Positions 9,019 to 16,728 of a DNA stretch of 64,000 bases are shown piece by piece (the stretch's first letter is position 1; the number at the start of each line of letters is the position of its first letter). Under the pieces are notes generated by a model. That model saw nothing but the letters and a program-made list of their open reading frames with translations, was not told where the DNA came from and ran no database searches. Position numbers and translations under genes: made by a program. This DNA comes from Gilvimarinus gilvus (lineage in GTDB: Bacteria > Pseudomonadota > Gammaproteobacteria > Pseudomonadales > Cellvibrionaceae). The stretch spans positions 1-64,000 of the forward strand of contig NZ_JAULRU010000692.1 of NCBI RefSeq assembly GCF_030518155.1. Direction: 5' to 3'.

Positions 9019-9181
9019 CGAGCGATAAAACCGATGGGCCCTATAAAAAACGACAATTGCTATGCAACAAATATTGAAAGTGGCTCACGTAGCAATCAAT
9101 ATACGCCACCAGATGGTTTTTAAGCGAGAGTTTAGAAACTGGCGGTGCGCTCGCGCGCGCCGCCATACTACTTAAGATTTC

Positions 9182-10699
9182 TCAGTTTAACTTTTCAATA
9201 TCACCAGGCTTCCAGCTACCATCAATGGCCGTTTCAGTTGGCAGATAGAGTCTAAGGATGGAAAAGAAACCCTTGCCTGGCACCGTGGCCAGCCAGTTCT
9301 TCTCTTTGCCTTTTGGCGCTTTAGGTCCAATATACAAGGTGGTACTACCATCAGCGTTCTTAACTGGATTATCGAGTTTGCCCAGCGACGGGAATGGCTG
9401 ACCGTTGTCCAGACCCGAAGCACTTGCGGCCTCATACAAAGTCACAGACCAAAACAATTTGGCAGGGATGTCTTTGGGCAAGCGCAGCTTATAGCTATGT
9501 TCGCCGTTAAGATGATCTTGATCCTCGTCTTTGAAGGCAATCATATAGTATGCCCCTTTACCTGGTGTCATAGACACCATCCCGGGGCTGATAGAGTAGT
9601 AATCGGTAAAGAACCAGGCGCGCGCATCAAGATCTGTATAACCACCCGAACGAGATGAAAAACTTAAATCGAGCTTCGAATCCGGCCACCGAGCCCCAAT
9701 ATTGTTAATAGGATTCACCCACTGGCGATCTTTATATACGTAGAGTTCCTCGCCATTTAACACTTCTTGCATGCCCAGCATACGGCTGGTTTTGTAAGCA
9801 GTCTCTGCCGCCTGAGCTAACAACTCTTTTGTTCTTTTATTGGGACTAAATGGCTGACCTTCAACAATTCCCAGCCCCGCCAACATACCGAGCCAGTCTG
9901 GCCCTGCCAGATTACTTCCCTCGGTGTCCACCAAATACTTGAGCTGCTTGAATGCATCGAAACCGGTGCGCGGCAACATATTGTGCCCTGACTGTGACGC
10001 ATCCTCAAAAACCATGCCTTTGGCGTTACTTTTTTTACCCAGCGGGTACAATTTCGACTGCTTTAACACATCCACTGCGGGACTGATATTATCCAGCGAC
10101 TGATAAAATGATCGCAGGAAAATAAACACATTATTTGTGCCAGAACGGTAAACGTAATGACCTGAAGGTACATCGCCTTTATACCCCGGTGGCAATATTA
10201 AAAACTTTCCGCCTTTGCCACCATCGGGGCCAGGCAAGCCAATATCACCAAAATATTCCCCGCCATCATGAGGAATGGGGCGCTGCCAAAAATCGAGTAG
10301 AATTCCCTGTAATTTAGGTGGCGCCTCGAACACCAGTGGACCGGTCTCGGCCAAATTCACAAAGGAGATACCGTAAATTAAATCTGAGTTAGGTGTTGTG
10401 ACTTGCGTTCGAGCATCCAGCCGCTTCGTCCAGATCGCCATAGTGTTGTAGGTTGGACTATAAGATTCGGCAAAGCCGTCGCGCATACCCATAGTATTGA
10501 GCAAAGGCAGAGCCCAAAGGTACGTTTGGCTTGCGCGCTGAAATATTAATTCTTCCTTTAAAACTTGCGCGGTTTGCTCGCCAGCCCGGTTGTGATCGAG
10601 CGGAATATTAGCCAATGATTCGTAGCGGTCTGCCTGCGCCTGTGCAAACCAAGCAATAAGCACACTACCTACCAATACGCCTTGTAGAGGGGACTTCAT
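9182..10699 (-). CDS. Secreted DUF1254/DUF1214 protein A
   Basis: A 505-residue exported protein. A signal peptide is visible (LVGSVLIAWFAQAQA, cleavage near residue 23). The N-terminal half is DUF1254 (QRASQTYLWALPLLNTMGM, TTPNSDLIYGISFVNL, LLDFWQRP) and the C-terminal 110 residues are DUF1214 (RLPKDIPAKLFWSVTLYE, LYIGPKAPKGKEKNWL). The function of this two-domain family is not known. The start is fixed by an AAGGAG ribosome site 9 nt before the ATG at 10699. A second, diverged member lies head-to-head across 277 bp, so the two share a divergent control region. No enzyme neighbour suggests a substrate. Confidence 0.88.
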   Translation of the reverse strand: MKSPLQGVLVGSVLIAWFAQAQADRYESLANIPLDHNRAGEQTAQVLKEELIFQRASQTYLWALPLLNTMGMRDGFAESYSPTYNTMAIWTKRLDARTQVTTPNSDLIYGISFVNLAETGPLVFEAPPKLQGILLDFWQRPIPHDGGEYFGDIGLPGPDGGKGGKFLILPPGYKGDVPSGHYVYRSGTNNVFIFLRSFYQSLDNISPAVDVLKQSKLYPLGKKSNAKGMVFEDASQSGHNMLPRTGFDAFKQLKYLVDTEGSNLAGPDWLGMLAGLGIVEGQPFSPNKRTKELLAQAAETAYKTSRMLGMQEVLNGEELYVYKDRQWVNPINNIGARWPDSKLDLSFSSRSGGYTDLDARAWFFTDYYSISPGMVSMTPGKGAYYMIAFKDEDQDHLNGEHSYKLRLPKDIPAKLFWSVTLYEAASASGLDNGQPFPSLGKLDNPVKNADGSTTLYIGPKAPKGKEKNWLATVPGKGFFSILRLYLPTETAIDGSWKPGDIEKLN

Positions 10700-10976
10700 A
10701 TTCTTTCTCCTTGATCCATGAAGGTTGATTAATTGAGGCTGAGTAAAATTCAGTTGGTACCGCTCACCTCAAAAACGTTTTAGCTTAGCAGTAGTAGCAT
10801 AATATTATTGCAACATTACCCTACCCAAGAAGAATCATGCGACAGAATTTCTTTCTTTTACCAACCTTAATCAATATGGCTATAATACTGCGGTTTCTGT
10901 TTTTGCAAAACACACGCTGTTCCCCCGTAGCTGATTCATCTACCATCAGTCACAGACGCCATTCAAGGAGATCATC

Positions 10977-12533
10977 ATGGCTAGAAACAACCCCTCACCG
11001 AGCAAAGCTATTAATCGAAGCTGTTTTACAAGCCGCGTATTATTCGGCGCCACTCTGGCCGCATCACTGTACGCTAGCGTGGCTTGCAGCAACACCCTTA
11101 AAAAAGACAATAGCGTGCCGCTTGCCAATGCCACTTTGCACGGAGACGAGGTGATAGACACCCCGATTGGCGAAATCAAATTAACCGATACGTACTTCGA
11201 TGAAGAGGCTTCCCAGCGCCTATATGACGAAATGGACTTTCAACGTGCGTCCCAATCGTACATTTGGGCACATCCCATGGTCAGCGTTGTAACTCAGCAG
11301 AAACGTCTTGAAGAAGCCTATGGCCTCACCTCAGAGCATGACATTGTTGTCCTTAAATCATTAAAGGAAAAACGCGGCATTGTTACGGGCAACCTAACCG
11401 TTCCCTATATGTTTGGGTACGTCGATTTAAAAGATGGCCCGGTTGTTTTTGATTACCCAGCGGGTGCCACTGCCAGTGGTTTTGTCGATGTGTGGCAACG
11501 CACTGTAACCGACATCGGCCAAACGGGCCCCGAGAAAGCGCAAGGCGGCACCTTTGTTATTGTGGGGCCCGAAGACGATATCAGCGAGTACGAAAAGCCC
11601 GACACTTACACCTTCCAGAGTGTGTCCAACTTTTTGGTAATCGCCCTGCGAATTCTCGACCCAGACCCTGCATATATGAAAAAGTTTAAAAGCGAGTTCA
11701 AAATGGGACGCCTGGGCTCGGACCTGAAGCCTTTCAATTACATCGAAGATAAAAATATAGAGTGGAGCGGAACCGCCCCGCGCGGCTTGGCCTACTGGCA
11801 GCGGCTGTCTGAGATAATTAACCACGAACCTATACGTGTAATAGACAAGGCCTGGACCGCAATGCTTGAGCCATTAGGGATTGAAAAAGGCAAGCCCTTC
11901 AACCCTACCGAGCGTCAACGGAAAATTTTACTGGAAGGTGCAGCCATGGGAGAATTGATGGCACGCAATATTCAGATTACACCCCGTTATACTCAGCCTT
12001 GGTGGGCAGGTACATCATGGTACAAGAGCTATGATTTTAATGTACCACAAGAAACCGAAACCAAAGTTCAACTGGACGAGCGTACCACTTGGTTCTATGA
12101 AGCTGTCTACAGTTCTAAGGGCATGGTCAACCCACCCGTGGGCGCCGGCCAGGTGTATATGACTACCAAGCGCGACAGCAAAGGAAACCTACTTAGAGCC
12201 GATAAAACCTATAAACTCACTGTTCCCGCAGACGTACCGGTAAAACAGTTTTGGTCCGTTACGTTATACAGCGAAAATACGCGCCGCCCTTACGACAACG
12301 GTGGCACAGAACTTAAAGACGTTACACTGGGGAGCAGAAGCGAGCAACTGCAGTATAACGACGATGGCTCTGTCGATCTTTACATCGGCGCAAAAGCTCC
12401 CGATGGCATGGAAAGTAACTATTTGAAAACGGTAGGGGACGACGGTTGGTTTGTGTACTTCCGTCTTTACGCACCACTTGAGCCGTTCTTTGACAAGTCC
12501 TTTGAACTACCTGACTTTCAATTAGTGGACTAG
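10977..12533 (+). CDS. Exported DUF1254/DUF1214 protein B
   Basis: A 518-residue paralogue of the divergent neighbour, with the same order of domains: DUF1254 (FQRASQSYIWAHPMVSV, VFDYPAGATASGFVDVWQR) and DUF1214 (VPADVPVKQFWSVTLYSE, LYIGAKAPDGMESNYLKT). The N terminus has a hydrophobic stretch ending ASLYASVACSN. The Cys could be a lipoprotein anchor but the lipobox is poor (S at -3), so signal peptidase I or a periplasmic anchor is equally possible. AAGGAG lies 6 nt before the ATG at 10977. The two proteins differ strongly along their length, so this is an old duplication or two independent acquisitions. Function unknown. Confidence 0.87.
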   Translation: MARNNPSPSKAINRSCFTSRVLFGATLAASLYASVACSNTLKKDNSVPLANATLHGDEVIDTPIGEIKLTDTYFDEEASQRLYDEMDFQRASQSYIWAHPMVSVVTQQKRLEEAYGLTSEHDIVVLKSLKEKRGIVTGNLTVPYMFGYVDLKDGPVVFDYPAGATASGFVDVWQRTVTDIGQTGPEKAQGGTFVIVGPEDDISEYEKPDTYTFQSVSNFLVIALRILDPDPAYMKKFKSEFKMGRLGSDLKPFNYIEDKNIEWSGTAPRGLAYWQRLSEIINHEPIRVIDKAWTAMLEPLGIEKGKPFNPTERQRKILLEGAAMGELMARNIQITPRYTQPWWAGTSWYKSYDFNVPQETETKVQLDERTTWFYEAVYSSKGMVNPPVGAGQVYMTTKRDSKGNLLRADKTYKLTVPADVPVKQFWSVTLYSENTRRPYDNGGTELKDVTLGSRSEQLQYNDDGSVDLYIGAKAPDGMESNYLKTVGDDGWFVYFRLYAPLEPFFDKSFELPDFQLVD

Positions 12534-12565
12534 TTTTCGGTGTCGAGCTGCCAATGTAGAATAAT

Positions 12566-12600
12566 ACCTTCCCGGAACGGATAGCACCAACCGGGGAGGT
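12566..12600. terminator. Stem-loop after DUF1254 protein B
   Basis: ACCTTCCCGG (12566-12575) pairs with CCGGGGAGGT (12591-12600) with one G-U pair, leaving a 15-nt loop, 33 bp after the stop. No U tract follows. Confidence 0.4.
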
Positions 12601-12615
12601 AATTAGACTAAAGCA

Positions 12616-12682
12616 GGTTGCGGGTTGCGGGTTGCGGGTTGCGGGTTGCGGGTTGCGGGTTGCGGGTTGCGGGTTGCGGGTT
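12616..12682. repeat. Tandem heptanucleotide array (GGTTGCG)n, about 9.5 copies
   Basis: Perfect head-to-tail 7-bp units from 12616 to 12682 with no visible interruption. It is non-coding and lies between the stem-loop after DUF1254 protein B and copy B of the palindromic repeat. Perfect identity of units suggests recent slippage expansion, so copy number may vary between strains. Confidence 0.9.
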
Positions 12683-12685
12683 AAA

Positions 12686-12753
12686 GATTGTCTCAGACCT
12701 CAGACGTCGGTCATCAGACCTATTACCGCTTTTCATACTTCCGACATCAGGAG
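12686..12753. repeat. Heptad-periodic palindromic repeat, copy B
   Basis: TCAGACC, TCAGACG, TCGGTCA, TCAGACC run in 7-bp register from 12693 to 12720. An 18-bp linker follows (close to the linker in copy A: GCTTTTC-TAC shared), then TCCGACA and TCAGGAG (12740-12753). The preceding GATTGT is also shared with copy A. The left inverted arm seen in copy A is absent here; the (GGTTGCG)n array occupies that place. Confidence 0.8.
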
Positions 12754-12849
12754 ATAAGCTTCCCCGTCAATTACCTTAACCAAACAGTTCAACTGAACAC
12801 TCCGCACCAACTGATTGAGACACTATATTTTACATCACAGGTAGCGATC

Positions 12850-13230
12850 ATGGATGAGCTTGCAGGCATGCTGATATTTACATGGCCAATTTTGCTTGGT
12901 GTCGCGATACGGCTTGGTAGTCGTGGCACACGTTTTTAAAAGCCCTCGATTGGGTATGGCTATCTATGGGTAGCTTGTAGCGTTCTTCTGGCTTTGGCAA
13001 TCATATTCCTTTATACAAGGCCTCTAAGTCTGTGTATGCAATCCGTTGCTAATCCTGTACTCTCTGACTGCACTGCCTTACCTATTTGGGCATACCACTT
13101 AATCGTAGAGTGGAACTTAGTTATCAGCAACATCATTGGGTTAGCCGTAGTTACGTACATCATGTTTGGCAAGGCTAATAAATTTGACAAGGCGCCCACA
13201 TCCGACGCCGCAAGAGTCGACTCAGTTTAG
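12850..13230 (+). pseudogene. Small membrane protein interrupted by an in-frame TAA
   Basis: Reading from the ATG at 12850 gives MDELAGMLIFTWPILLGVAI.., then TAA at 12937-12939. The same frame then continues without a break as KPSIGYGYLWVACSVLLALA..FLYTRP.. to the TAG at 13228-13230. Ignoring the one stop, the product is 126 residues with three hydrophobic segments. This looks like a single small inner-membrane protein broken by one nonsense codon. Alternatives are two short proteins or a sequencing error. No family recognised. AT-rich, like the three genes that follow on the same strand. Confidence 0.55.
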
Positions 13231-13239
13231 CGCGGCATT

Positions 13240-13725
13240 ATGGAGAATTCAGTGAACGTTGAGCGTATTTTTATTTGCCCAGAACATGGAATGGAGCTAT
13301 TTGAATTTGAACGAATCACAGTAAAAACAGGATTAGGAGTAGTAGGTGATCGAAACTTCGGCAAGAGTACCCATCCCGGTCAAAATATCACATTGGTAGA
13401 AGCAGAAGAGATCGAACTATTTTGTTCAGAAAACCAACTGCCCATAGACCTAACAATCACGCGCCGGAATATTGTCACCAGAGGCGTAAGGTTAAACAGT
13501 CTCGAGAATAAAGAGTTTAGTATTGGTACAGTAAGGTTACGTGGAGTTGAGCTTTGTGAACCTTGCAGCCTACTTGCTGAAAACCTGAGTACTGACTCAC
13601 TACCTGCTAAAGAAGTCATAAGACGCTGGCTTCAACGTGGCGGTTTGAGAGCAGATGTACTAAGCAATGGAGAGATCATCCGTGGAAGTCATATTGCTAC
13701 CATCGCTAAAAAGGGGACGCAATAA
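13240..13725 (+). CDS. MOSC domain protein
   Basis: A 161-residue protein resembling the MOSC domain (molybdenum cofactor sulfurase C-terminal): VVGDRNFGKS, NITLVEAEEIE, TRRNIVTRGVRLNSL, FSIGTVRLRGVELCEPC, with the conserved cysteine in LCEPC. Stand-alone MOSC proteins bind sulfur or molybdenum cofactor and include N-hydroxylated-compound reductases such as YiiM and YcbX, but single-domain members are mostly uncharacterised. ATG at 13240 follows the broken membrane gene by 9 bp and its stop is 7 bp before the zinc-ribbon start, so the cluster is probably one transcript. GC content is visibly lower than in the housekeeping genes. Confidence 0.8.
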   Translation: MENSVNVERIFICPEHGMELFEFERITVKTGLGVVGDRNFGKSTHPGQNITLVEAEEIELFCSENQLPIDLTITRRNIVTRGVRLNSLENKEFSIGTVRLRGVELCEPCSLLAENLSTDSLPAKEVIRRWLQRGGLRADVLSNGEIIRGSHIATIAKKGTQ

Positions 13726-13732
13726 ATATCCG

Positions 13733-14149
13733 ATGATGTGTCCAAATTGCACTGAGCGTTTAACGCCTACTGATGCCAGTGGCATACAAACTTACACGTG
13801 TAAGTACTGCAATGGAATCTGGGTTCCTGAGCGATCATTAGCTGCTCTATTAAAGAAAGAGGGAGAGAGCATTACCTCTCATGATTTAGCACTGAAGGCT
13901 AAAGAAGAAAAAGATGGTTCGCGCAGTTGTGCAACATGCCCCAGCATCAAGTTAAAAGTGATCGAAACTCATAAAATTGAAATAGACGTGTGTACTAGAT
14001 GTTTTGGCTTATTCTTCGATCAGAATGAAATCAATAATATCCTTCCAGATTCGTATAAGCCTCAATCTAGTAGTGGAAGTGTTGGGCAGTACATGGCTAC
14101 GGAGGGCGTATTTTGGGTAATAATCGCTTTTTTTACCGGCACTGGCTGA
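13733..14149 (+). CDS. Double zinc-ribbon (TFIIB-type) protein
   Basis: About 138 residues from ATG-ATG at 13733/13736. The N-terminal zinc ribbon is CPNC...CKYC and a second is CATC...CTRC, each followed by a hydrophobic turn (NGIWVPERSL and FGLFFDQNEI) typical of zf-TFIIB-type ribbons. A hydrophobic C-terminal tail (VFWVIIAFFTGTG) may be a membrane anchor. The frame is open upstream into the MOSC gene, but the start after the MOSC stop is more natural. The stop TGA abuts the next ATG (TGAATG), implying translational coupling. Function unknown. Confidence 0.75.
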   Translation: MMCPNCTERLTPTDASGIQTYTCKYCNGIWVPERSLAALLKKEGESITSHDLALKAKEEKDGSRSCATCPSIKLKVIETHKIEIDVCTRCFGLFFDQNEINNILPDSYKPQSSSGSVGQYMATEGVFWVIIAFFTGTG

Positions 14150-14674
14150 ATGTATAAAAAGGCAATCATGACTCGAATAACCTTCTATTTATTGCTACCC
14201 TTTCTCATTGCGGCGGCAACTAAAGCATGGTGGGTAAACTACAGGTACGAGCCAACGTCAGACGCCACCATATATGGCAATGATTTTTCTGCTGTCGAAC
14301 TCTACACATGCGCAAACAACAAGTACTTCACCGCTGAACAGTGCCATGAGATCGCCAAAAACAATGGGGTATTTACCGTCCTGAGAGACCTAAACAACGA
14401 TGGTGTTAAAGACCTTTGGTCAGTTGGTGTCGCAAAGTACAAATCTGGGGAATCCCCCTATGCGAACGTAGTTGTAGTTAGTAACCCAATAACTAAGAAG
14501 ATTCAGCAGATACTTGCTGTTGAGCTAAAAGAACCGGGTTTTGCGTTATTCTTTGGCAGCGAGGAACGCCTATCCCTTTTCTTCTGCATGAAGTGTGGTA
14601 GCTACGCAGACATCGTATGGCAAGACAATGAGTGGACATTGGTATGGCCAGAGCTCTATGGGTCAAGACCCTAA
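14150..14674 (+). CDS. Hypothetical exported protein
   Basis: A 174-residue protein with an N-terminal hydrophobic segment (FYLLLPFLIAAATKAWW) that could be a signal peptide or anchor. The body has LRDLNNDGVKDLWSVG, a pattern like the Asp/Asn-rich calcium-binding turns of FG-GAP repeats (D-N-N-D-G-V-K-D), and later LFFCMKCGSYADIVWQ. The family is not recognised. Its ATG directly follows the zinc-ribbon stop. A periplasmic location is likely. Confidence 0.65.
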   Translation: MYKKAIMTRITFYLLLPFLIAAATKAWWVNYRYEPTSDATIYGNDFSAVELYTCANNKYFTAEQCHEIAKNNGVFTVLRDLNNDGVKDLWSVGVAKYKSGESPYANVVVVSNPITKKIQQILAVELKEPGFALFFGSEERLSLFFCMKCGSYADIVWQDNEWTLVWPELYGSRP

Positions 14675-14819
14675 CAATGGTTTAAGCGTCGTTCAGGCCT
14701 TACAACCTTTACCGGGAAGACAAAGCTTCACCGCTGTTGTGCAAAGGGAAATACGATGGCTAATAGTGCCAATGCTTATTACAGCATTGATATGCGCCAT
14801 TTACATTTTTAAACGCTAA
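14658..14819 (+). CDS. Possible small membrane protein
   Basis: A 53-residue reading frame starting MGQDPNNGL and ending in a single hydrophobic segment (IVPMLITALICAIYIFKR). It overlaps the end of the preceding gene by 17 bp and has only a weak ribosome site. The clean C-terminal membrane helix with a basic tail makes it credible as a tail-anchored small protein, but it could be chance. Confidence 0.4.
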   Translation: MGQDPNNGLSVVQALQPLPGRQSFTAVVQREIRWLIVPMLITALICAIYIFKR

Positions 14820-14903
14820 CCATTAGGCTAGCCTGACCGCGACATTCTACGATACAACCAGATTGTCGATGAAAATAGCAGCCCTACACTGAAAGGAATC
14901 ACA

Positions 14904-15092
14904 ATGCCACCCACAGTCATCCCCCCGCCCCCACCAAAAGCGTTAAAAACCTGCCAACGCTGCGGGCTACAATCATCGGTTGACGAGAAAGACTGCACCC
15001 ACTGCACCGACCTGTCAGACCGAGAGCTGCACACCTACTTACGCAAACACATTGATGAGCAGCAAGCACGCACAAACCTAGCAGGCTGCTGA
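14904..15092 (+). pseudogene. Zinc-ribbon protein truncated by a repeat element end
   Basis: 62 residues: a Pro-rich start (VIPPPPPKALK), a zinc ribbon CQRC...CTHC, then LSDRELHTYLRKHIDEQQ. The pattern resembles a class of short zinc-ribbon proteins that continue into a membrane helix after the charged region (from memory). Here the frame ends ..TNLAGC inside the 24-bp direct repeat at 15078, which supplies the last codons and the TGA. I infer that insertion of the repeat cut off the C terminus. AAGGAATC upstream gives a fair ribosome site, so the shortened protein may still be made. Confidence 0.55.
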
Positions 15093-15101
15093 AAAACCCC
15101 A
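15078..15101 (+). repeat. 24-bp direct repeat, right copy (possible element end)
   Basis: CTAGCAGGCTGCTGAAAAAC followed by CCCA, one mismatch from the copy at 8328-8351 and in the same orientation. It forms the 3' end of the truncated zinc-ribbon gene. The two copies bracket 6.7 kb of accessory DNA. No integrase or transposase lies between them, so whether they are IS remnants or attachment-like repeats is open. Confidence 0.6.
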
Positions 15102-15440
15102 AGCGTACTCTTGTTTATGTTTTGGGCGATGTTGAATGGATAGTAGGAATAACATAGACAAATAGTTTGCGAATTAACGAGCACAACATTCCCCTTAAGA
15201 ACCAGCCGAATGGAGGCCTGTTTTTTGCGGCAAGCGTATTGGACATACGCTCAAGTATAGCCAGGCCAGGGACAAGATAAATGACGCGCAGCGGCAGAGA
15301 GGGTGCCCCGGGGCGCGGCCAATCGATATGGCCTCAAAAAACGGGCCGGAATGATGGGGCCCGAATAGCTACATGGGTGTAGTGTATTAGGCCAACGCAG
15401 GCACAGCTGTCGAGCCAAGTTATCGGAGCGCCCTCTTTTG
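15102..15440. other. Gene-free structured stretch
   Basis: No credible coding frame in about 340 bp. It contains inverted repeats: GCGTAT/ATACGC around 15233-15250, and GCCTGTTTTTTG (near 15215) which can pair with CAAAAAACGGGC (near 15341) through 12 positions with one G-U pair. It also contains the GC-rich palindromic run GTGCCCCGGGGCGCGGCC near 15302. The pattern suggests a mobile-element remnant with folded ends, or a structured RNA. I cannot assign it. Confidence 0.4.
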
Positions 15441-15485
15441 AATCCTTTTCTGGGCGCAGAAAAGGATTTCGCCCGCCCGGCGAAA
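15441..15485 (-). terminator. Tandem perfect hairpins at the end of the mannan operon
   Basis: AATCCTTTTCTG (15441-15452) and CAGAAAAGGATT (15457-15468) make a perfect 12-bp stem with a GGCG loop. Directly adjoining it, TTTCGCC (15467-15473) and GGCGAAA (15479-15485) make a second perfect stem. They start 9 bp past the alpha-galactosidase stop. No U tract is present, so they may stabilise the 3' end of the mRNA as much as terminate. Confidence 0.6.
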
Positions 15486-15493
15486 CGCCCCCC

Positions 15494-16717
15494 CTACTTG
15501 ATAGGCGTCAACCTAAGCACCACTACATCGTGTGGTGGAATCGCCAATTCCAAATTCCGATTAGTATCGCCTTTGCCGCCTTGCCAAAGATCGCGCCAAG
15601 CAAATGTCTCGTGGTTAAAATCTATGCTACGACCGGTAAGGTCATCTTTAACCAAATTAAACTGCCAGTCGTGAGTATATTCAAGCGTATCGTCCCCTCG
15701 GTTCAAAAACAGGAACGCCCACTCGCCATTGGCTAACGGCTTTAGAAACACATTCAGGTCGCCTGCGTCGATATAACGCATGGCTTCAACGCCTGCCGGG
15801 TCTTGATTAAGCGCGACAATGTCTTTGTTGGTTAGGATTTTACGAGTCGCCTCAGACATACTGCGCAAATCATTGCCGGCAATCAGCGGGGAGTTGAGCA
15901 TAGCCCACAGGGAGAAGTGCGAGCGGTCTTCCGCTTCGCTCATACCATTGCCCACTTCCATCATATCGTAGTCGTTCCAGTGGCCGGGCCCGGCGTACTG
16001 ACGCAGGCGCAAGTCTTTGCGTATATCGAGAATCTTCAGAACGCCCAGGCTGCTCCAACTACCCCAACCATAGGCACAATCCCAGCACGGGTAGATGTCT
16101 CCGGTGGCGCGCCAGCTGTGACCAATATCCTGTGCCCACTCCCACGGCTGATTGTCACCCCATTCGCAAATGCTATACAAAATGGGACGACCCGCCGCTT
16201 TCAAAGCATCGCGCATAGTGGTGTAGGCGCCAATCGGATTAATGTTTTCGGTATCACACCAATCGTATTTTAAGTAGTCGATGCCCCAGGCGGCATAGGT
16301 TTTTGCATCCTGATACTCGTGGCCACGCGAGCCTGGGTAGCCAGCACAAGTGGTATTGCCGGCGTCCGAATAAATGCCCAACTTTAAACCTTTACTGTGC
16401 ACGTAGTCGGCCAGCGCTTTCATGCCCGACGGAAAGCGCTCCTTATTGACTTGAATGTTGCCCTTGGCGTCGCGCTCGCCGTGCCAGCAGTCATCGATAT
16501 TAATATAGGTGTAGCCAGCGTCTTTCATGCCCGTGTCAACCATGGCGTCGGCCATATCACGAATCATGCTTTCGTCAACGTCGCAGTCAAACGTATTCCA
16601 ACTGTTCCAACCCATGGCGGGCGTATCCGCCAGCCCGGCAAATTTTTCAGCGAAGCTTAGGCAAGTGACTGCACTAAGTACGACTGCTAAGAGGCATTTT
16701 ATCCAGAGTAATTTCAT
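15494..16717 (-). CDS. GH27 alpha-galactosidase (secreted)
   Basis: About 407 residues with a signal peptide (LLWIKCLLAVVLSAVTCLSFA). Family GH27 features: TPAMGWNSWNTFDCDVDE, the DDCW motif, nucleophile Asp in YLKYDWC (about 152) and acid/base Asp in WRATGDI (about 207), counted from the ATG at 16717. GH27 enzymes remove alpha-1,6-galactose side chains, here most likely from galactomannan or galactomanno-oligosaccharides in the periplasm or outside. The ATG at 16717 gives MKLLW, a standard signal-peptide start; an in-frame ATG at 16729 overlaps the GH5 stop. It is the last gene of the mannan cluster. Confidence 0.92.
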   Translation of the reverse strand: MKLLWIKCLLAVVLSAVTCLSFAEKFAGLADTPAMGWNSWNTFDCDVDESMIRDMADAMVDTGMKDAGYTYINIDDCWHGERDAKGNIQVNKERFPSGMKALADYVHSKGLKLGIYSDAGNTTCAGYPGSRGHEYQDAKTYAAWGIDYLKYDWCDTENINPIGAYTTMRDALKAAGRPILYSICEWGDNQPWEWAQDIGHSWRATGDIYPCWDCAYGWGSWSSLGVLKILDIRKDLRLRQYAGPGHWNDYDMMEVGNGMSEAEDRSHFSLWAMLNSPLIAGNDLRSMSEATRKILTNKDIVALNQDPAGVEAMRYIDAGDLNVFLKPLANGEWAFLFLNRGDDTLEYTHDWQFNLVKDDLTGRSIDFNHETFAWRDLWQGGKGDTNRNLELAIPPHDVVVLRLTPIK

Positions 16718-16728
16718 GGCTCGATCCA

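Noticed and set aside
10837-11154. 105-residue plus frame over the start of DUF1254 protein B
   Set aside because: It overlaps the well-supported gene in another frame, starts in the intergenic promoter region and has no domain.
12616-12753. CRISPR-like repeat arrangement
   Set aside because: The units are 7 bp without spacers, and no cas gene is present. The pattern is tandem or palindromic, not repeat-spacer.
12688-12939. Longer reading frame through copy B of the palindromic repeat into the small membrane protein
   Set aside because: Its first 54 codons are repeat sequence and the only start is a TTG; the ATG at 12850 is the natural start.
15102-15440. Integron attC site or group II intron end
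   Set aside because: No conserved RYYYAAC core sites at suitable spacing, no intron-encoded protein, and no integrase nearby. The inverted repeats alone do not prove it.
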